DNA of 36,893 nucleotides from Prevotellaceae bacterium (GCA_022508665.1 JAFLUT010000012.1:1-36893); one strand, 5' to 3'; positions 8,880 to 18,364 are shown, counted from the first letter of the stretch. Numbers and translations: made by a program. The notes: generated from the sequence alone by a model not told the origin.

Positions 8880-11510
8880 TCATTTCCCCTTCACTATTCG
8901 CTTTATCTCATTCAGTTTGTTCAGAGCCTCAAGCGGTGTGAGACTGTCAATGTCGAGAGTTAGTATCTCGTCTCTGATTTGGCATAGAACGGGGTCGTCC
9001 AACTGGAAGAAACTGAGTTGGGCATTGCCCGTGTTGCCTGTCATTTGTATGTTTTCCGTTTGTGGACGGCTTACTCCATTCCCCGAGTTGTTTGCCTCCA
9101 ACTCCTTTAGCACCTGCTCAGCTCGCTTCACAACCGTGGGCGACATGCCAGCGATTTTCGCAACATGGATACCAAACGAGTGTTCACTGCCACCCGGCAC
9201 AAGTTTACGCATGAAGATGATGCGACCATTCACTTCCTTAACGCTGACATTAAAGTTCTTCACCTTTTGCAGCGACTTCTCCATTTCGTTAAGTTCGTGA
9301 TAATGAGTAGCAAAAAGCGTGCGAGCGTGAGCCTTAGGGTTCTCGTGGATGTACTCCACAATAGACCACGCAATAGATATGCCGTCGTAAGTTGATGTGC
9401 CTCTTCCCAACTCGTCGAACAGCACCAAAGAGCGTGGGCTAAGGTTGTTCAGAATGCTTGCCGCCTCATTCATTTCCACCATAAATGTAGACTCTCCCAA
9501 CGAGATATTGTCAGAAGCGCCGACACGAGTGAATATCTTATCCGTCAACCCTATACGTGCGCTGTCGGCAGGTACGAAACAGCCTATCTGCGCCAATAGC
9601 GTGATAAGAGCAGTCTGACGCAACAAGGCAGACTTACCAGCCATGTTAGGGCCTGTGAGTATGATGATTTGCTGTTTGTCAGAGTCAAGATAGAGGTCAT
9701 TCGCCACATACTGCTCCCCTACAGGCATCTGCCGCTCGATTACAGGGTGGCGGCCCTGCTTTATGTCGATGACAAGACTGTCGTCAACCACAGGGCGGTT
9801 GTAGTGGTATTCCTTAGCAATCATAGCAAAGGAGAGCAAGCAATCAATCTGCCCTATGAGTGTAGCATCCAGTTGAATTTGAGGTATATAGTCAGCAGCA
9901 GCCGCCATGAGTTGGTTAAAAAGGCTCAATTCGAGAGAGAGTATTTTCTCCTCCGCTCCAAGTATTTTCTCCTCATACTCTTTCAGTTCCTGCGTAATGT
10001 ACCGCTCCGCCTGTGTCAGCGTCTGTTTCCTAATCCAGTCTTGCGGCACTTTGTCCTTATAGGTGTTACGCACCTCCATATAGTAGCCGAATACGTTGTT
10101 GAAGCCAATTTTCAGGCTCTGTATGCCCGTGGCTTCAATCTCACGTTGCTGAATTTGCAGTAGATAGTCCTTGCCTGAGTAGGCAATGCGGCGCAGTTCG
10201 TCAAGTTCCTCACACACTCCGTCAGCAATCACATTTCCCTTGTTCACCACAAGCGGAGGCGACGGGTTCAGTTCCTTCTCTATGCGGTCACGCAGAGGAA
10301 TGCAAGCGTCAAGTTGTTCGCCAAAATGTCTCAGGCTCTCACTGTCCGTCTGCAAACAGATGTTGCGGATAGGCTCAATGGCTTTCAGCGCTTGCATCAA
10401 CTGTATCATTTCCCGAGGGTTGACACGCCCCACCGCAATTTTGCTCGCAATGCGCTCCAAATCGCCTATCTGACGCATCAGTTCCTCGATAGAGTCACGC
10501 ACATCGGGTTCGCGGAAGAAGTACTCCACCACATTCTGACGCTCCACAATCGGCCTCACATCCTTCAGCGGAAACACCACCCAGCGGCGCAGCATTCTGG
10601 CTCCCATAGGACTGACAGTCTTGTCAATGACAGACAGCAGACTATTGCCGCCCTCATTCATCGAGCCGAGCAGTTCGAGACTGCGCACTGTAAACTTGTC
10701 CATACGCACATAGCGGTTCTCCTCTATCTGCGAAATGTTGCGGATGTGAGAAATCTGCGTGTGCTGTGTCTGCTCTAAATAATACAGTATCGCACCAGCG
10801 GCCACAACGCCGTTTTTCAGATGCTCAACGCCAAACCCCTTGAGGTTCTTCGTACCGAAATGGCTGAGCAGTTTGCGACGTGCCGAATCGTCCGTATAAA
10901 TCCAGTCATCCAGTTCAAAGGTAAAGAAACGGTTACCGAAATTCCCATCAAACATAGGGCGTTTGCCTCGCTCAAACAGCACTTCCTTAGGCGAAAAGTT
11001 CGTCAGCAACTTATCCACATAGTCCGTCGTACCCTCAGCACATAGAAACTCGCCTGTAGAAATGTCGAGCAACGCCACGCCACACGCTGCCTTGCCGAAA
11101 TACACCGATGCGAGAAAGTTATTCTCCTTCGTATTCAGCACGTTATCCGCCATTGCCACACCCGGAGTCACCAATTCGGTGATGCCTCGCTTCACAAGTT
11201 TCTTCGTCAATTTCGGGTCTTCCAACTGGTCACAGATAGCCACCCTTTTACCTGCCCTCACAAGTTTCGGCAGATAAGTGTCGAGTGCATGATGAGGGAA
11301 ACCAGCCATAGCCGTGCCGCTTGCCGAGTTCCCTGCCACACTGCTGCGCCTTGTCAGAGTGATGCCCAAAATATCCGCAGCGATAACAGCATCCTCATTA
11401 TATGTCTCATAGAAATCACCGCAACGAAACAGCAGCAAAGCATCAGGATGCTTCGACTTCAAGTCATAAAACTGCCTCATCATCGGGGTAAGTTCCTCTT
11501 TCTTCGCCAT
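8880..11510 (-). CDS. mutS: DNA mismatch repair protein MutS
   Basis: Recognises mispaired bases and starts methyl- or nick-directed repair. The mismatch-wedge motif is F33-Y-E35 in GDFYETY, marking a MutS1-type recogniser rather than MutS2. The connector, lever and clamp domains follow. The ATPase has Walker A GPNMAGKS at 620-627 and the Walker B stretch SLVLFDE at 694-700, then the signature GRGTSTYDG. The C-terminus ends with a dimerisation segment. At 876 residues the length is normal. It lies 71 bases downstream of murF-alr and has its own promoter box in that gap. mutL is not nearby. Confidence 0.97.
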   Translation of the reverse strand: MAKKEELTPMMRQFYDLKSKHPDALLLFRCGDFYETYNEDAVIAADILGITLTRRSSVAGNSASGTAMAGFPHHALDTYLPKLVRAGKRVAICDQLEDPKLTKKLVKRGITELVTPGVAMADNVLNTKENNFLASVYFGKAACGVALLDISTGEFLCAEGTTDYVDKLLTNFSPKEVLFERGKRPMFDGNFGNRFFTFELDDWIYTDDSARRKLLSHFGTKNLKGFGVEHLKNGVVAAGAILYYLEQTQHTQISHIRNISQIEENRYVRMDKFTVRSLELLGSMNEGGNSLLSVIDKTVSPMGARMLRRWVVFPLKDVRPIVERQNVVEYFFREPDVRDSIEELMRQIGDLERIASKIAVGRVNPREMIQLMQALKAIEPIRNICLQTDSESLRHFGEQLDACIPLRDRIEKELNPSPPLVVNKGNVIADGVCEELDELRRIAYSGKDYLLQIQQREIEATGIQSLKIGFNNVFGYYMEVRNTYKDKVPQDWIRKQTLTQAERYITQELKEYEEKILGAEEKILSLELSLFNQLMAAAADYIPQIQLDATLIGQIDCLLSFAMIAKEYHYNRPVVDDSLVIDIKQGRHPVIERQMPVGEQYVANDLYLDSDKQQIIILTGPNMAGKSALLRQTALITLLAQIGCFVPADSARIGLTDKIFTRVGASDNISLGESTFMVEMNEAASILNNLSPRSLVLFDELGRGTSTYDGISIAWSIVEYIHENPKAHARTLFATHYHELNEMEKSLQKVKNFNVSVKEVNGRIIFMRKLVPGGSEHSFGIHVAKIAGMSPTVVKRAEQVLKELEANNSGNGVSRPQTENIQMTGNTGNAQLSFFQLDDPVLCQIRDEILTLDIDSLTPLEALNKLNEIKRIVKGK

Positions 11511-11532
11511 GGTGTGTGATTATTTCCGATTG

Positions 11533-11540
11533 CAAATTTA
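11533..11540 (-). promoter_or_regulatory. mutS promoter, -7 element
   Basis: On the minus strand this reads TAAATTTG, a match to TAnnTTTG, 22 bases before the mutS start. A TGTGG about 19 bases further upstream is a weak -33 candidate. Confidence 0.6.
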
Positions 11541-11581
11541 CATAAAAAAGACGATATTTCCACACATGCCGCAACAAAAAG

Positions 11582-14050
11582 TTACTCCTGCACATACACA
11601 CGCTGCACCCGTGTACTAATGCCAGTCAGCACTTCGTATGGGATTGTGCCGAGAGCGTCGCTCAGCACCGTGACAGGCAGGTTATCGCCAAAAATTTCCA
11701 CTTGGTCACCCTCCTTGCATTCTATGTCCGTCACGTCAATCATGCACACGTCCATGCAGATGTTGCCCACATAGTCCGCCCTCTTGCCATTGACGAGGCA
11801 GTAGCACCCACGGTTCCCAAGACGTCGGTTAAATCCGTCCGCATAGCCTATGGGGATAGCGGCAATGCGGCTATTCCTGTCAAGCGTCGTGCGCCGCGAG
11901 TATCCCACAGTGTCGCCAGCCGGCACATCATGAATTTGCAGAATAGTCGTCTTCAGCGTCGCCACGTTATTTATAATATGGTTATTGCGTGCATTTATGC
12001 CATACAGCCCAAGCCCAAGACGCACCATGTCGAGATGATATTCAGGGAAATGCTCAATGCCTGCCGAGTTGCATATATGGCGTAAAATCTTATGAGGATA
12101 AGCCTGTTGCAACTGTTGGCTGGCACGGTCAAACAGGGCGAACTGCTGCCGTGAGAAAGCGTCAAACTCATCGCCGTCACTGCCCACAAAATGGCTGAAC
12201 ACCGAACACGGCACAAGAGCAGTCTGACGTTGCAGTCGGTCAATGAGGCGCGGCATGTCAGCCTTAGGGTCAAAGCCAAGACGATGCATGCCAGTATCGA
12301 GTTTTATATGTATAGGAAAATTTGTGATGCCCTCCTTCTCAGCGGCATGTATGAGTTGTTCGAGCAAGTTAAAGCTAAACACCTCAGGCTCAAGCCGATA
12401 GTCAAACAGCATCTTGAACGAGGTCGTTTCGGGGTTCATCACCATGATGCTTGCAGTGATGCCAGCCTTGCGGAGGTCAGCCCCCTCATCAGCCACAGCC
12501 ACAGCCAGATAGTCCACCCCATTGTCTTGCAGCGTCTTGCTCGTTTCGAGCGAGCCTACGCCATATCCGCTCGCCTTCACCATGCACACAATCTTTGTTT
12601 CGGGCTTCATCATGCTGCGATAGTGCCTCACGTTGTTGACAAGCGCATTAAGGTTTACTTCAAGTATCGTCTGATGCACCTTCAATGTGAGCAAGTCACT
12701 CAGTTTGTCAAAGCGAAACTGCCTTGCCCCCTTGATGAGGATAAACTCATCGCGCAGATTGTGAAAAACCTCACTGTGTATCAGCGCCTCAGATGTCAAG
12801 AACGTATGATGCTCCATAGGGAAATACTCAGCACACGCACATATCTCCTTGCCCACCCCAATAACCTTCTCAATGCCTCTCGACGCAGCCATTTGCGCCA
12901 CACGAGAGTAGAGGCTGCGTGGCGATTCGCCGCTCTGCAAAATGTCAGATAAAATAAGCGTGCGCCTCTGCTTGCGTGTCTCAGGTCTGCGGCTCATAAA
13001 GTCGAGGGCAATGTCCAGCGAGTGAACGTCAGAGTTATAAGAGTCATTGATGAGCGTACAGCCATTTTCCCCGTCCTTCACCTCAAGCCTCATCGCCACC
13101 TGCTCCAGTCGTCCCATACCCTCACACAGTTTGGCAACTATATCTTTCTTCGCCATGCCTTCCATGGCGGCAAGCGCCGTCGTGAAACACGTGATAGAGT
13201 TCTGTATAGACGCATCATCAATAAAATTTATAGTGTATTGCCCCACCTCTCCGCCATGTTCAAACCGTATGGTGGCACGCTCCCCCTCTTTCTCAATGCC
13301 TCGTATTTTCAAACTCCGCCTTTCTACGCTTTCAGGCAGTGCAGCCGCACACCTCTGTATAGTGGCATCAGCAGAGCCTATCACCACCGTCTGACATCCT
13401 CGGAACAGTTTCATCTTCTCCGAGCATTTAATGTCATAACTCATGAAATTCTCCTGATGCGCAGCGCCAAGGTTAGTCATCACCCCTATGGTTGGCCTCA
13501 CAATCCTCTCCAGCCGTTCCATTTCCCGAGGCTGAGATATGCCAGCCTCTATAATAGCGATGTCGCTATGGCTGCCTATGAGCCACACGCTGAGCGGCAC
13601 ACCCACCTGACTGTTGTAGCTCCTTGGCGAGCGGCACACGTTGCAATAGGGAGAAAGCAGTTGATAAAGCCACTCCTTCACCGTCGTCTTGCCGTTAGAC
13701 CCCGTGATAGCAATCACAGGAATGTCCAGTCTGCTGCGGTGATAAGCGGCAAGCGCTTGCAGCGCCTCCACAGAAGACTTGACAAAAAGGAAATTAGCAT
13801 CCCCCTTGCCGTCCGCAAGACCGTCCGCAGCATTGCCCTGCTCCACAACAAAATTCCTTACCCCACGCCTGTACAGCCCATCAACATACTTATGTCCGTC
13901 ATTCTTCTCCGTGCGAATAGCGAAGAACAGCGTTTCCTCGGGGAAACACAGGCTTCGGCTGTCAATAAGCAGCCAATTTATCTTAGCGTCGGCACAGCCA
14001 ATCCGCTCTGCTCCGACAATGTTCGCAATATCTGCTATGCTATATGTCAT
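11582..14050 (-). CDS. Bifunctional MurF-type ligase / alanine racemase
   Basis: Fuses two peptidoglycan enzymes. The N-terminal half is a Mur ligase (UDP-MurNAc-tripeptide:D-Ala-D-Ala ligase, MurF type) with ATP loop GSNGKTT at residues 117-123. The C-terminal half is a fold-III alanine racemase with PLP lysine Lys492 in MVKASGYG and second catalytic base Tyr717 in VGYSR, making the D-alanine that MurF substrates need. This fusion is common in Bacteroidetes. The frame is open to an ATG at 14083, but the ATG at 14050 gives MTYSIADIANIVG, a natural MurF start, and creates a 4-base ATGA overlap with the upstream GSCFA gene, so I chose it (822 residues). Confidence 0.93.
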   Translation of the reverse strand: MTYSIADIANIVGAERIGCADAKINWLLIDSRSLCFPEETLFFAIRTEKNDGHKYVDGLYRRGVRNFVVEQGNAADGLADGKGDANFLFVKSSVEALQALAAYHRSRLDIPVIAITGSNGKTTVKEWLYQLLSPYCNVCRSPRSYNSQVGVPLSVWLIGSHSDIAIIEAGISQPREMERLERIVRPTIGVMTNLGAAHQENFMSYDIKCSEKMKLFRGCQTVVIGSADATIQRCAAALPESVERRSLKIRGIEKEGERATIRFEHGGEVGQYTINFIDDASIQNSITCFTTALAAMEGMAKKDIVAKLCEGMGRLEQVAMRLEVKDGENGCTLINDSYNSDVHSLDIALDFMSRRPETRKQRRTLILSDILQSGESPRSLYSRVAQMAASRGIEKVIGVGKEICACAEYFPMEHHTFLTSEALIHSEVFHNLRDEFILIKGARQFRFDKLSDLLTLKVHQTILEVNLNALVNNVRHYRSMMKPETKIVCMVKASGYGVGSLETSKTLQDNGVDYLAVAVADEGADLRKAGITASIMVMNPETTSFKMLFDYRLEPEVFSFNLLEQLIHAAEKEGITNFPIHIKLDTGMHRLGFDPKADMPRLIDRLQRQTALVPCSVFSHFVGSDGDEFDAFSRQQFALFDRASQQLQQAYPHKILRHICNSAGIEHFPEYHLDMVRLGLGLYGINARNNHIINNVATLKTTILQIHDVPAGDTVGYSRRTTLDRNSRIAAIPIGYADGFNRRLGNRGCYCLVNGKRADYVGNICMDVCMIDVTDIECKEGDQVEIFGDNLPVTVLSDALGTIPYEVLTGISTRVQRVYVQE

Positions 14051-14925
14051 TTCACTATCGTGCGATGCTGCCGCCTTCGCCACTCCTTAGTCGCCTTCGC
14101 CGCAGCATCCTTTGTCTTATTGTCAAAATACGTATCTTGGAAACGCTGCCAGATATACTCCACCGCCACCTCCGACGGATGTACCATGTCGGCAGCGTAA
14201 AAGCGGTAGTCACGCAGTTCATCCAGCATAATCTCGTAGGCAGGGAAATAGGAGCAAACATCCGCCGCACCCCTCACCAGCGCATCTACCGCCTGAAGCA
14301 GTATACCCTTCGACACTTGGTTAGCATGAAATCCGTCACGCCTGTGCCTTATAGGGCTTATCGTAAAGACTATCCTCAGTTTAGGGTTCACGCTCTCCAA
14401 CAGCCTCAACAGCATCTGCCACTGGTCAGCAATGTCGTATGCCGTCATGCACTCCCTCACGAAAAGCCCGTCAGCCTGCTTATGGCAGTTAGCCACCAGC
14501 ATGCCCGTCTCTTTCAGCCTATATGCGATAGCAGTGCCAAGCGTCACCACAAGCACGTCAGCCTCACGCAGAAACGCCGCCACCTCATGCATCGTCCGGT
14601 TCATCTTCGTCAGCAGCGCCTCCTTATCCGTCGACGAGAAACGGCTGTGATGCATCCACGAGTGCCATGCGCCGTCAGCCTCCCCTCTCACCAGTTCCGC
14701 AGCATCGCCGCCATACTCCCTCTCGCTGATGCTCCTCAGCAGGCTTGCCGCAATGCTCGCAGGGTTATACAATGTGCCGAAAGGATTGACCATAGCCCTA
14801 AGCCCACCCGTTATCATCTTCTGCCCCACCTCGTCGGCAAAGCACGACCCCACAAGAAGCACACGTGCCTCAGCCCCAATCTTCCATTCCGACTTGGGAA
14901 TGTCTATGCGTGTCATCAGTTCCAT
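14047..14925 (-). CDS. GSCFA-domain protein
   Basis: A 292-residue protein of the GSCFA family, named for the motif seen here as VLLVGSCFADEVGQKM near residue 25. The fold is thought to resemble SGNH/GDSL hydrolases. A GSCFADE block, the later VVTLGTAI strand and a C-terminal Asp/His pair (in ADMVHPSEVA) fit such a hydrolase, but the substrate is not known. No signal peptide is seen. It is first in the transcript with murF-alr and overlaps that gene by 4 bases, which hints at a cell-envelope role. Its own promoter is just upstream. Confidence 0.85.
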   Translation of the reverse strand: MELMTRIDIPKSEWKIGAEARVLLVGSCFADEVGQKMITGGLRAMVNPFGTLYNPASIAASLLRSISEREYGGDAAELVRGEADGAWHSWMHHSRFSSTDKEALLTKMNRTMHEVAAFLREADVLVVTLGTAIAYRLKETGMLVANCHKQADGLFVRECMTAYDIADQWQMLLRLLESVNPKLRIVFTISPIRHRRDGFHANQVSKGILLQAVDALVRGAADVCSYFPAYEIMLDELRDYRFYAADMVHPSEVAVEYIWQRFQDTYFDNKTKDAAAKATKEWRRRQHRTIVK

Positions 14926-14935
14926 AATGCGGCGG

Positions 14936-14943
14936 CAAAGATA
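14936..14943 (-). promoter_or_regulatory. Promoter of GSCFA-murF-alr, -7 element
   Basis: The minus strand reads TATCTTTG, a perfect TAnnTTTG, 10 bases before the GSCFA start, so the leader would be very short. A -33 candidate TTTTTGG lies about 22 bases upstream (14966-14972). Confidence 0.65.
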
Positions 14944-15016
14944 AGGGAAAAAATCCGTTTTTCTGCCAAAAAGAATGCATAAAAGTGAGCCGCCTCGCTA
15001 ATAATCGCCGAAAAAC

Positions 15017-15047
15017 TTGCGGATATATGCCTCATCAACTATCTTTG
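15017..15047 (+). promoter_or_regulatory. tadA promoter (-33 and -7)
   Basis: TTG at 15017-15019 and TATCTTTG at 15040-15047 are 20 bases apart, the expected Bacteroidetes spacing. The -7 box lies downstream of the first ATG of the open frame (15017), which argues that translation begins later, at 15083. Confidence 0.7.
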
Positions 15048-15082
15048 CCATTAGATTAAAAGACTTTACCCCGACGAAGCCA

Positions 15083-15517
15083 ATGACAACAGACGAAAAA
15101 TATATGTCAATAGCCCTTGAAGAGGCAAAGACAGCCATGTCGCAAGACGAGATACCCATTGGTGCAGTAGTAGTGGCAGACGGACAGATAATAGGCAAAG
15201 GACACAACCTGACAGAGACACTACACGACGTGACCGCCCACGCCGAAATGCAAGCAATTACAGCGGCAGCAGAATGGCTCGGAGGCAAATATCTGGACAG
15301 ATGCACCCTCTATGTGACAGTCGAACCATGCGTGATGTGCGCCGGAGCAATAGGGTGGAGCCAGTTGGGCAGACTTGTGTATGGGGCAAGCGACGAAAAG
15401 CGAGGCTTTCAGAGGTTCGCCCCAAAAGCACTGCACCCCAAAACCGCAGTCGTGAGCGGAGTGTTGGAAGAAGAATGCTCAACGCTGATGAAAAACTTCT
15501 TCAAAGGGAAACGGTAG
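15083..15517 (+). CDS. tadA: tRNA-specific adenosine deaminase
   Basis: Deaminates the wobble adenosine of tRNA-Arg(ACG) to inosine. The zinc site is complete: HAE at residues 53-55 and PCVMC with Cys83 and Cys86; Glu55 is the proton shuttle. Length from the chosen start is 144 residues, close to other TadA proteins. The frame extends upstream to an ATG at 15017, but that codon lies inside the predicted promoter, while the ATG at 15083 gives MTTDEKYMSIALEEA, the usual TadA beginning. It is divergent from the GSCFA gene and convergent with the nucleoside kinase gene. Confidence 0.93.
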   Translation: MTTDEKYMSIALEEAKTAMSQDEIPIGAVVVADGQIIGKGHNLTETLHDVTAHAEMQAITAAAEWLGGKYLDRCTLYVTVEPCVMCAGAIGWSQLGRLVYGASDEKRGFQRFAPKALHPKTAVVSGVLEEECSTLMKNFFKGKR

Positions 15518-15576
15518 TCACACAACGCTCGTCGACACCCCACACAGACTTACATATTAGCCATAATCCCCCCGCT

Positions 15577-16704
15577 TTAATACTCAAAGACACTGCCGCC
15601 AATAAACTCACGCAGCAGCGAGTCAGCAGGAATGAGGTCAGCAGGAATAGTGTGAAAACGTTGAAGCACCCATTTCAGACGTTGCGCCTCAGTATATTCG
15701 GGCGACTCCTTAGGCACTTTCTCCAGCAGCGGCAGAGCCTGCGTCTTCAGCACAGCCAGTTCATACTGGAAAGCAGTGCAGAAATTGATGTCAGCATTCT
15801 GCTGAAACGGCACAATCCACTTGTCCTCGCCGCGCCTCACCGATGGCCAGCGAGCAAGCGTAGCCTGTGCCGACGTGCCTCGGAACTGAGCGTCACGCAC
15901 CATGCGGCGGATGAGGCGGTTATCAGTCGTAGGGCGATAAGTGCCGTCATGCTGCTTAGCCACGGTCAGCCCCGAAATGTAGATGCGGAAAAGAGCTTCG
16001 TCAGGGATAGAGCCAGTCAAAATATGGTTCAGCGCATGAATACCCTCCATGATAAGGATTGTGTCAGAGTGCAGACGCAGGAACTTGCCGCTCTTCACCC
16101 TCTTGCCCGACACAAAGTCATAGCGAGGCAACTCTATCTCCTCCCCTGCAAGGAGTTGAGCAAAATGACGCTGAAAAAGGTCAATGTCCACAGCATACAG
16201 ACTTTCGTAGTCATACTCGCCATTTTCGTCCAGCGGTGTGCGCTCACGGTCAACGTAGTAGTCGTCAAAAGAAATGCAGTGCGCCGTCATCCCGTTCTTC
16301 TCCAGCGCGCGGCTCAACTTCTTGCTGAACGTAGTCTTGCCGCTCGACGAAGGTCCGGCAATGAGTATCGCCTTCACGTTAGGACGAGAGGCAGCAGCCT
16401 CGCCAATCTTCTCAATGCCACGCACCTGCAGCGCATCCCATATCTTCACCATTTTCTCAGTGTCGCCCTCGTCAACAATGCGGTTCATAGTGCCGATAGA
16501 GTAAGACACAGTCCTCAGACGCTTGCTGAAAAAATCATCGTCATCAATCTTGCCAACAAGGTGTTCAATCACCTCGTCAAGTTCCTCGCCGCAAGTCTCC
16601 GACTTTATCTGCTTGAAGATATTGAGGAAATTCATGTTTGCCTCAAACAGTTCTGAACTTCTGTTGTCCACGCGTCCAGTTGGTTCTGACGTATTCATCT
16701 GCAT
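15577..16704 (-). CDS. Nucleoside (uridine-type) kinase, short form
   Basis: A 375-residue P-loop kinase of the uridine kinase/phosphoribulokinase group, probably phosphorylating a nucleoside for pyrimidine salvage. Walker A GPSSSGKT is at 117-124, followed by SFDDYYVDRERTPLDENGEYD, the nucleoside-binding region of this family, and ARWPSVRRGEDKW. From family knowledge, Bacteroidales versions are usually about 550 residues with an N-terminal TGS/tRNA-synthetase-like region of roughly 200 residues. That region is absent here, and only ~110 residues precede the kinase. No upstream frame supplies it, and the promoter sits directly before this start, so the short form looks genuine. It could start at Met3 instead. 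Confidence 0.88.
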   Translation of the reverse strand: MQMNTSEPTGRVDNRSSELFEANMNFLNIFKQIKSETCGEELDEVIEHLVGKIDDDDFFSKRLRTVSYSIGTMNRIVDEGDTEKMVKIWDALQVRGIEKIGEAAASRPNVKAILIAGPSSSGKTTFSKKLSRALEKNGMTAHCISFDDYYVDRERTPLDENGEYDYESLYAVDIDLFQRHFAQLLAGEEIELPRYDFVSGKRVKSGKFLRLHSDTILIMEGIHALNHILTGSIPDEALFRIYISGLTVAKQHDGTYRPTTDNRLIRRMVRDAQFRGTSAQATLARWPSVRRGEDKWIVPFQQNADINFCTAFQYELAVLKTQALPLLEKVPKESPEYTEAQRLKWVLQRFHTIPADLIPADSLLREFIGGSVFEY

Positions 16705-16724
16705 AAATAATTGGTTTCAACTGC

Positions 16725-16732
16725 CAAAATTA
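16725..16732 (-). promoter_or_regulatory. Promoter of the nucleoside kinase gene, -7 element
   Basis: The minus strand reads TAATTTTG, a match to TAnnTTTG, about 20 bases before the start codon. No good -33 TTTG was found. Confidence 0.55.
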
Positions 16733-16839
16733 CAACAATTATTTGGAAACTACACCCAATAGCCAAACAAAAGAATGCTTTTCAAGCAAGAATTAACATT
16801 ATTTTCCCCACTCATTCCTCATTCTTCATTTATTTTCAT

Positions 16840-16847
16840 TACCTTTG
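16840..16847 (+). promoter_or_regulatory. Promoter of tRNA-Arg and the following regulator gene, -7 element
   Basis: TACCTTTG is a perfect TAnnTTTG located 16 bases before the tRNA. No second box is seen between the tRNA and the regulator gene, so this may drive both. Confidence 0.65.
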
Positions 16848-16863
16848 CACACAGAAAGAGGAT

Positions 16864-16935
16864 GGCCCCATAGTTCAATGGATAGAACAAATCTCTCCTA
16901 AAGATTAGATCCGGGTTCGATTCCCGGTGGAGCTA
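16864..16935 (+). tRNA. tRNA-Arg (anticodon CCT)
   Basis: A 72-base cloverleaf can be folded: D stem GTTC/GAAC with loop AATGGATA, anticodon stem AATCT/AGATT with 7-base loop CTCCTAA (anticodon CCT at 16897-16899, reading AGG), a 4-base variable loop, and T arm CCGGG-TTCGATT-CCCGG. The D-loop A after GG fits arginine identity. CCA is not encoded, which is usual here. The acceptor stem (GGCCCCA with TGGAGCT) has a G-U first pair and a C-A mismatch at position 4-69, which is odd; a T at position 4 would restore pairing. It is followed 20 bases later by a regulator gene. Confidence 0.88.
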
Positions 16936-16955
16936 CTCACTTTTGGCTTATCTCT

Positions 16956-18362
16956 ATGATTTTATCCTACACACAAACGTATGTGGCAACACACGTAACC
17001 GACACAGACCTCCTCATTTGGGCGGTCTCATGCTTGTTGGTAGGCGCCGTCGCAGGAGCCGTGCTGACATGCCTCTGCATGCGTCGCCACATCAAAAAGG
17101 CAGTGGCGGCAACAGAACTGAGGGCGAAAAAAGAAGCAGCCGACAAGATGCAAGAACGCAAATACCAGTTCTTCGCCAACGTGAGCAACGAACTCAGAAC
17201 ACGCATGGCACTCATCGTCAGCCCACTGCAAGCGATGACAGGCGAAAGCCTCACAGGCGACGTGAAGCAGCGGCTGCAAATGATACTGAGCAATGCCCAG
17301 ATGCTGCTGCACGAGATAAACATGCTGATCGACCCGCGACACCTTGATAAAATAGGCAGACAAACGCCAAAGCCACTGGGCGACACCACAGCCGACAAGC
17401 CAACGCCACAAGTCGTATATGAGCCACTGTCAATGCAAAAAGTGCAGACAGACACCGCCGCACAAGAGGCAGAGCAGACCGCCACACAACCAGAGCAGAA
17501 AGCGACAGCGATAGACGACAGCAACGCCGCCGAGGCAGCCCAATTAGACGACGAGGAACTGCTGGCAGAAGAGAAAGCAGCAAACCACCCATTCACAATA
17601 CTTATGGTCGACGACAGCGCAGACATGTGCCGCTTCGTGCGCGACTACTTCCGGGGAGAATACAACATTGTCACAGCAAGCGACGGAGAACAAGCCTTGC
17701 TGCAACTGGAAGAGAACGACGGCATAGACCTCGTGGTCAGCGACGTGACCATGCCCAAAATGGACGGAATGGAACTCTGCCGACGAGTAAAGACCGACCT
17801 GCGATGGTCACACATACCCGTTATTCTGCTTACAGGACGCACAGGCGAACAGGCAGAGGTGCAAGGGCTGAAACTGGGCGCCGACGACTACATCACGAAG
17901 CCATTCAATGCTGAAATGCTACGTCTGCGTGTGAAGAAACTCATAGAAGTAAAAGAGAGCAGACAAAAGCAGTTCAAAGAAAAGATAGACGTGTCGCCAA
18001 GCGAGATAACCATAACCTCCGTAGATGAGGACTTCATACAACGGGCAATAAAAATTTGCGAAGAGCATATCTCCGACACAGAGTTTTCCGTAGAAGTTCT
18101 TGGGCAGGAACTGGCGATGAGCCGCACCTATCTCTACCGCAAACTGATGAACATCACAGGCAAAGGCCCTGCCGAGTTCATACGTGTAATACGCATGAAA
18201 CGTGCCAAGCAGTACTTAGAGCAATCACGCATGCCCATTGCCGAAGTGTCAGCAGCCGTGGGCTACAGCACCCCAAAACGTTTCACAGAAAACTTCAAAA
18301 CCGAATACGGAACATCACCCTCAGAATACATCAAGAAGTTTCGTGCCTCTTCATCGAACTGA
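16956..18362 (+). CDS. Membrane-anchored response regulator with histidine-less HisKA-like segment and AraC output
   Basis: Looks like the back end of a hybrid two-component regulator. Residues 19-42 form one membrane helix. Residues 68-125 resemble the dimerisation/phosphoacceptor region of such kinases (QFFANVSNELRTRM), but the histidine position is Asn78 and the usual proline after RT is arginine. No ATP-binding kinase domain and no periplasmic sensor are present. A low-complexity Ala/Gln/Glu linker (140-210) leads to an intact receiver: Asp219/220, phosphoacceptor Asp263, Thr293, Lys315. An AraC-type helix-turn-helix pair ends the protein (365-465). It must be phosphorylated, if at all, by another kinase. 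The start lies 20 bases after the tRNA; the next Met (42) would lose the membrane helix. Confidence 0.85.
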   Translation: MILSYTQTYVATHVTDTDLLIWAVSCLLVGAVAGAVLTCLCMRRHIKKAVAATELRAKKEAADKMQERKYQFFANVSNELRTRMALIVSPLQAMTGESLTGDVKQRLQMILSNAQMLLHEINMLIDPRHLDKIGRQTPKPLGDTTADKPTPQVVYEPLSMQKVQTDTAAQEAEQTATQPEQKATAIDDSNAAEAAQLDDEELLAEEKAANHPFTILMVDDSADMCRFVRDYFRGEYNIVTASDGEQALLQLEENDGIDLVVSDVTMPKMDGMELCRRVKTDLRWSHIPVILLTGRTGEQAEVQGLKLGADDYITKPFNAEMLRLRVKKLIEVKESRQKQFKEKIDVSPSEITITSVDEDFIQRAIKICEEHISDTEFSVEVLGQELAMSRTYLYRKLMNITGKGPAEFIRVIRMKRAKQYLEQSRMPIAEVSAAVGYSTPKRFTENFKTEYGTSPSEYIKKFRASSSN

Positions 18363-18364
18363 CG

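Noticed and set aside
15017-15082. Upstream ATG of the tadA frame as the true start
   Set aside because: It precedes the -7 box at 15040-15047, so the transcript would not contain it, and the extra residues do not resemble TadA.
15274-16656. 460-codon open frame on the plus strand
   Set aside because: It lies opposite the nucleoside kinase gene and partly in tadA; the translation is Arg/Leu/His-rich with no domain, while the other frames have clear motifs.
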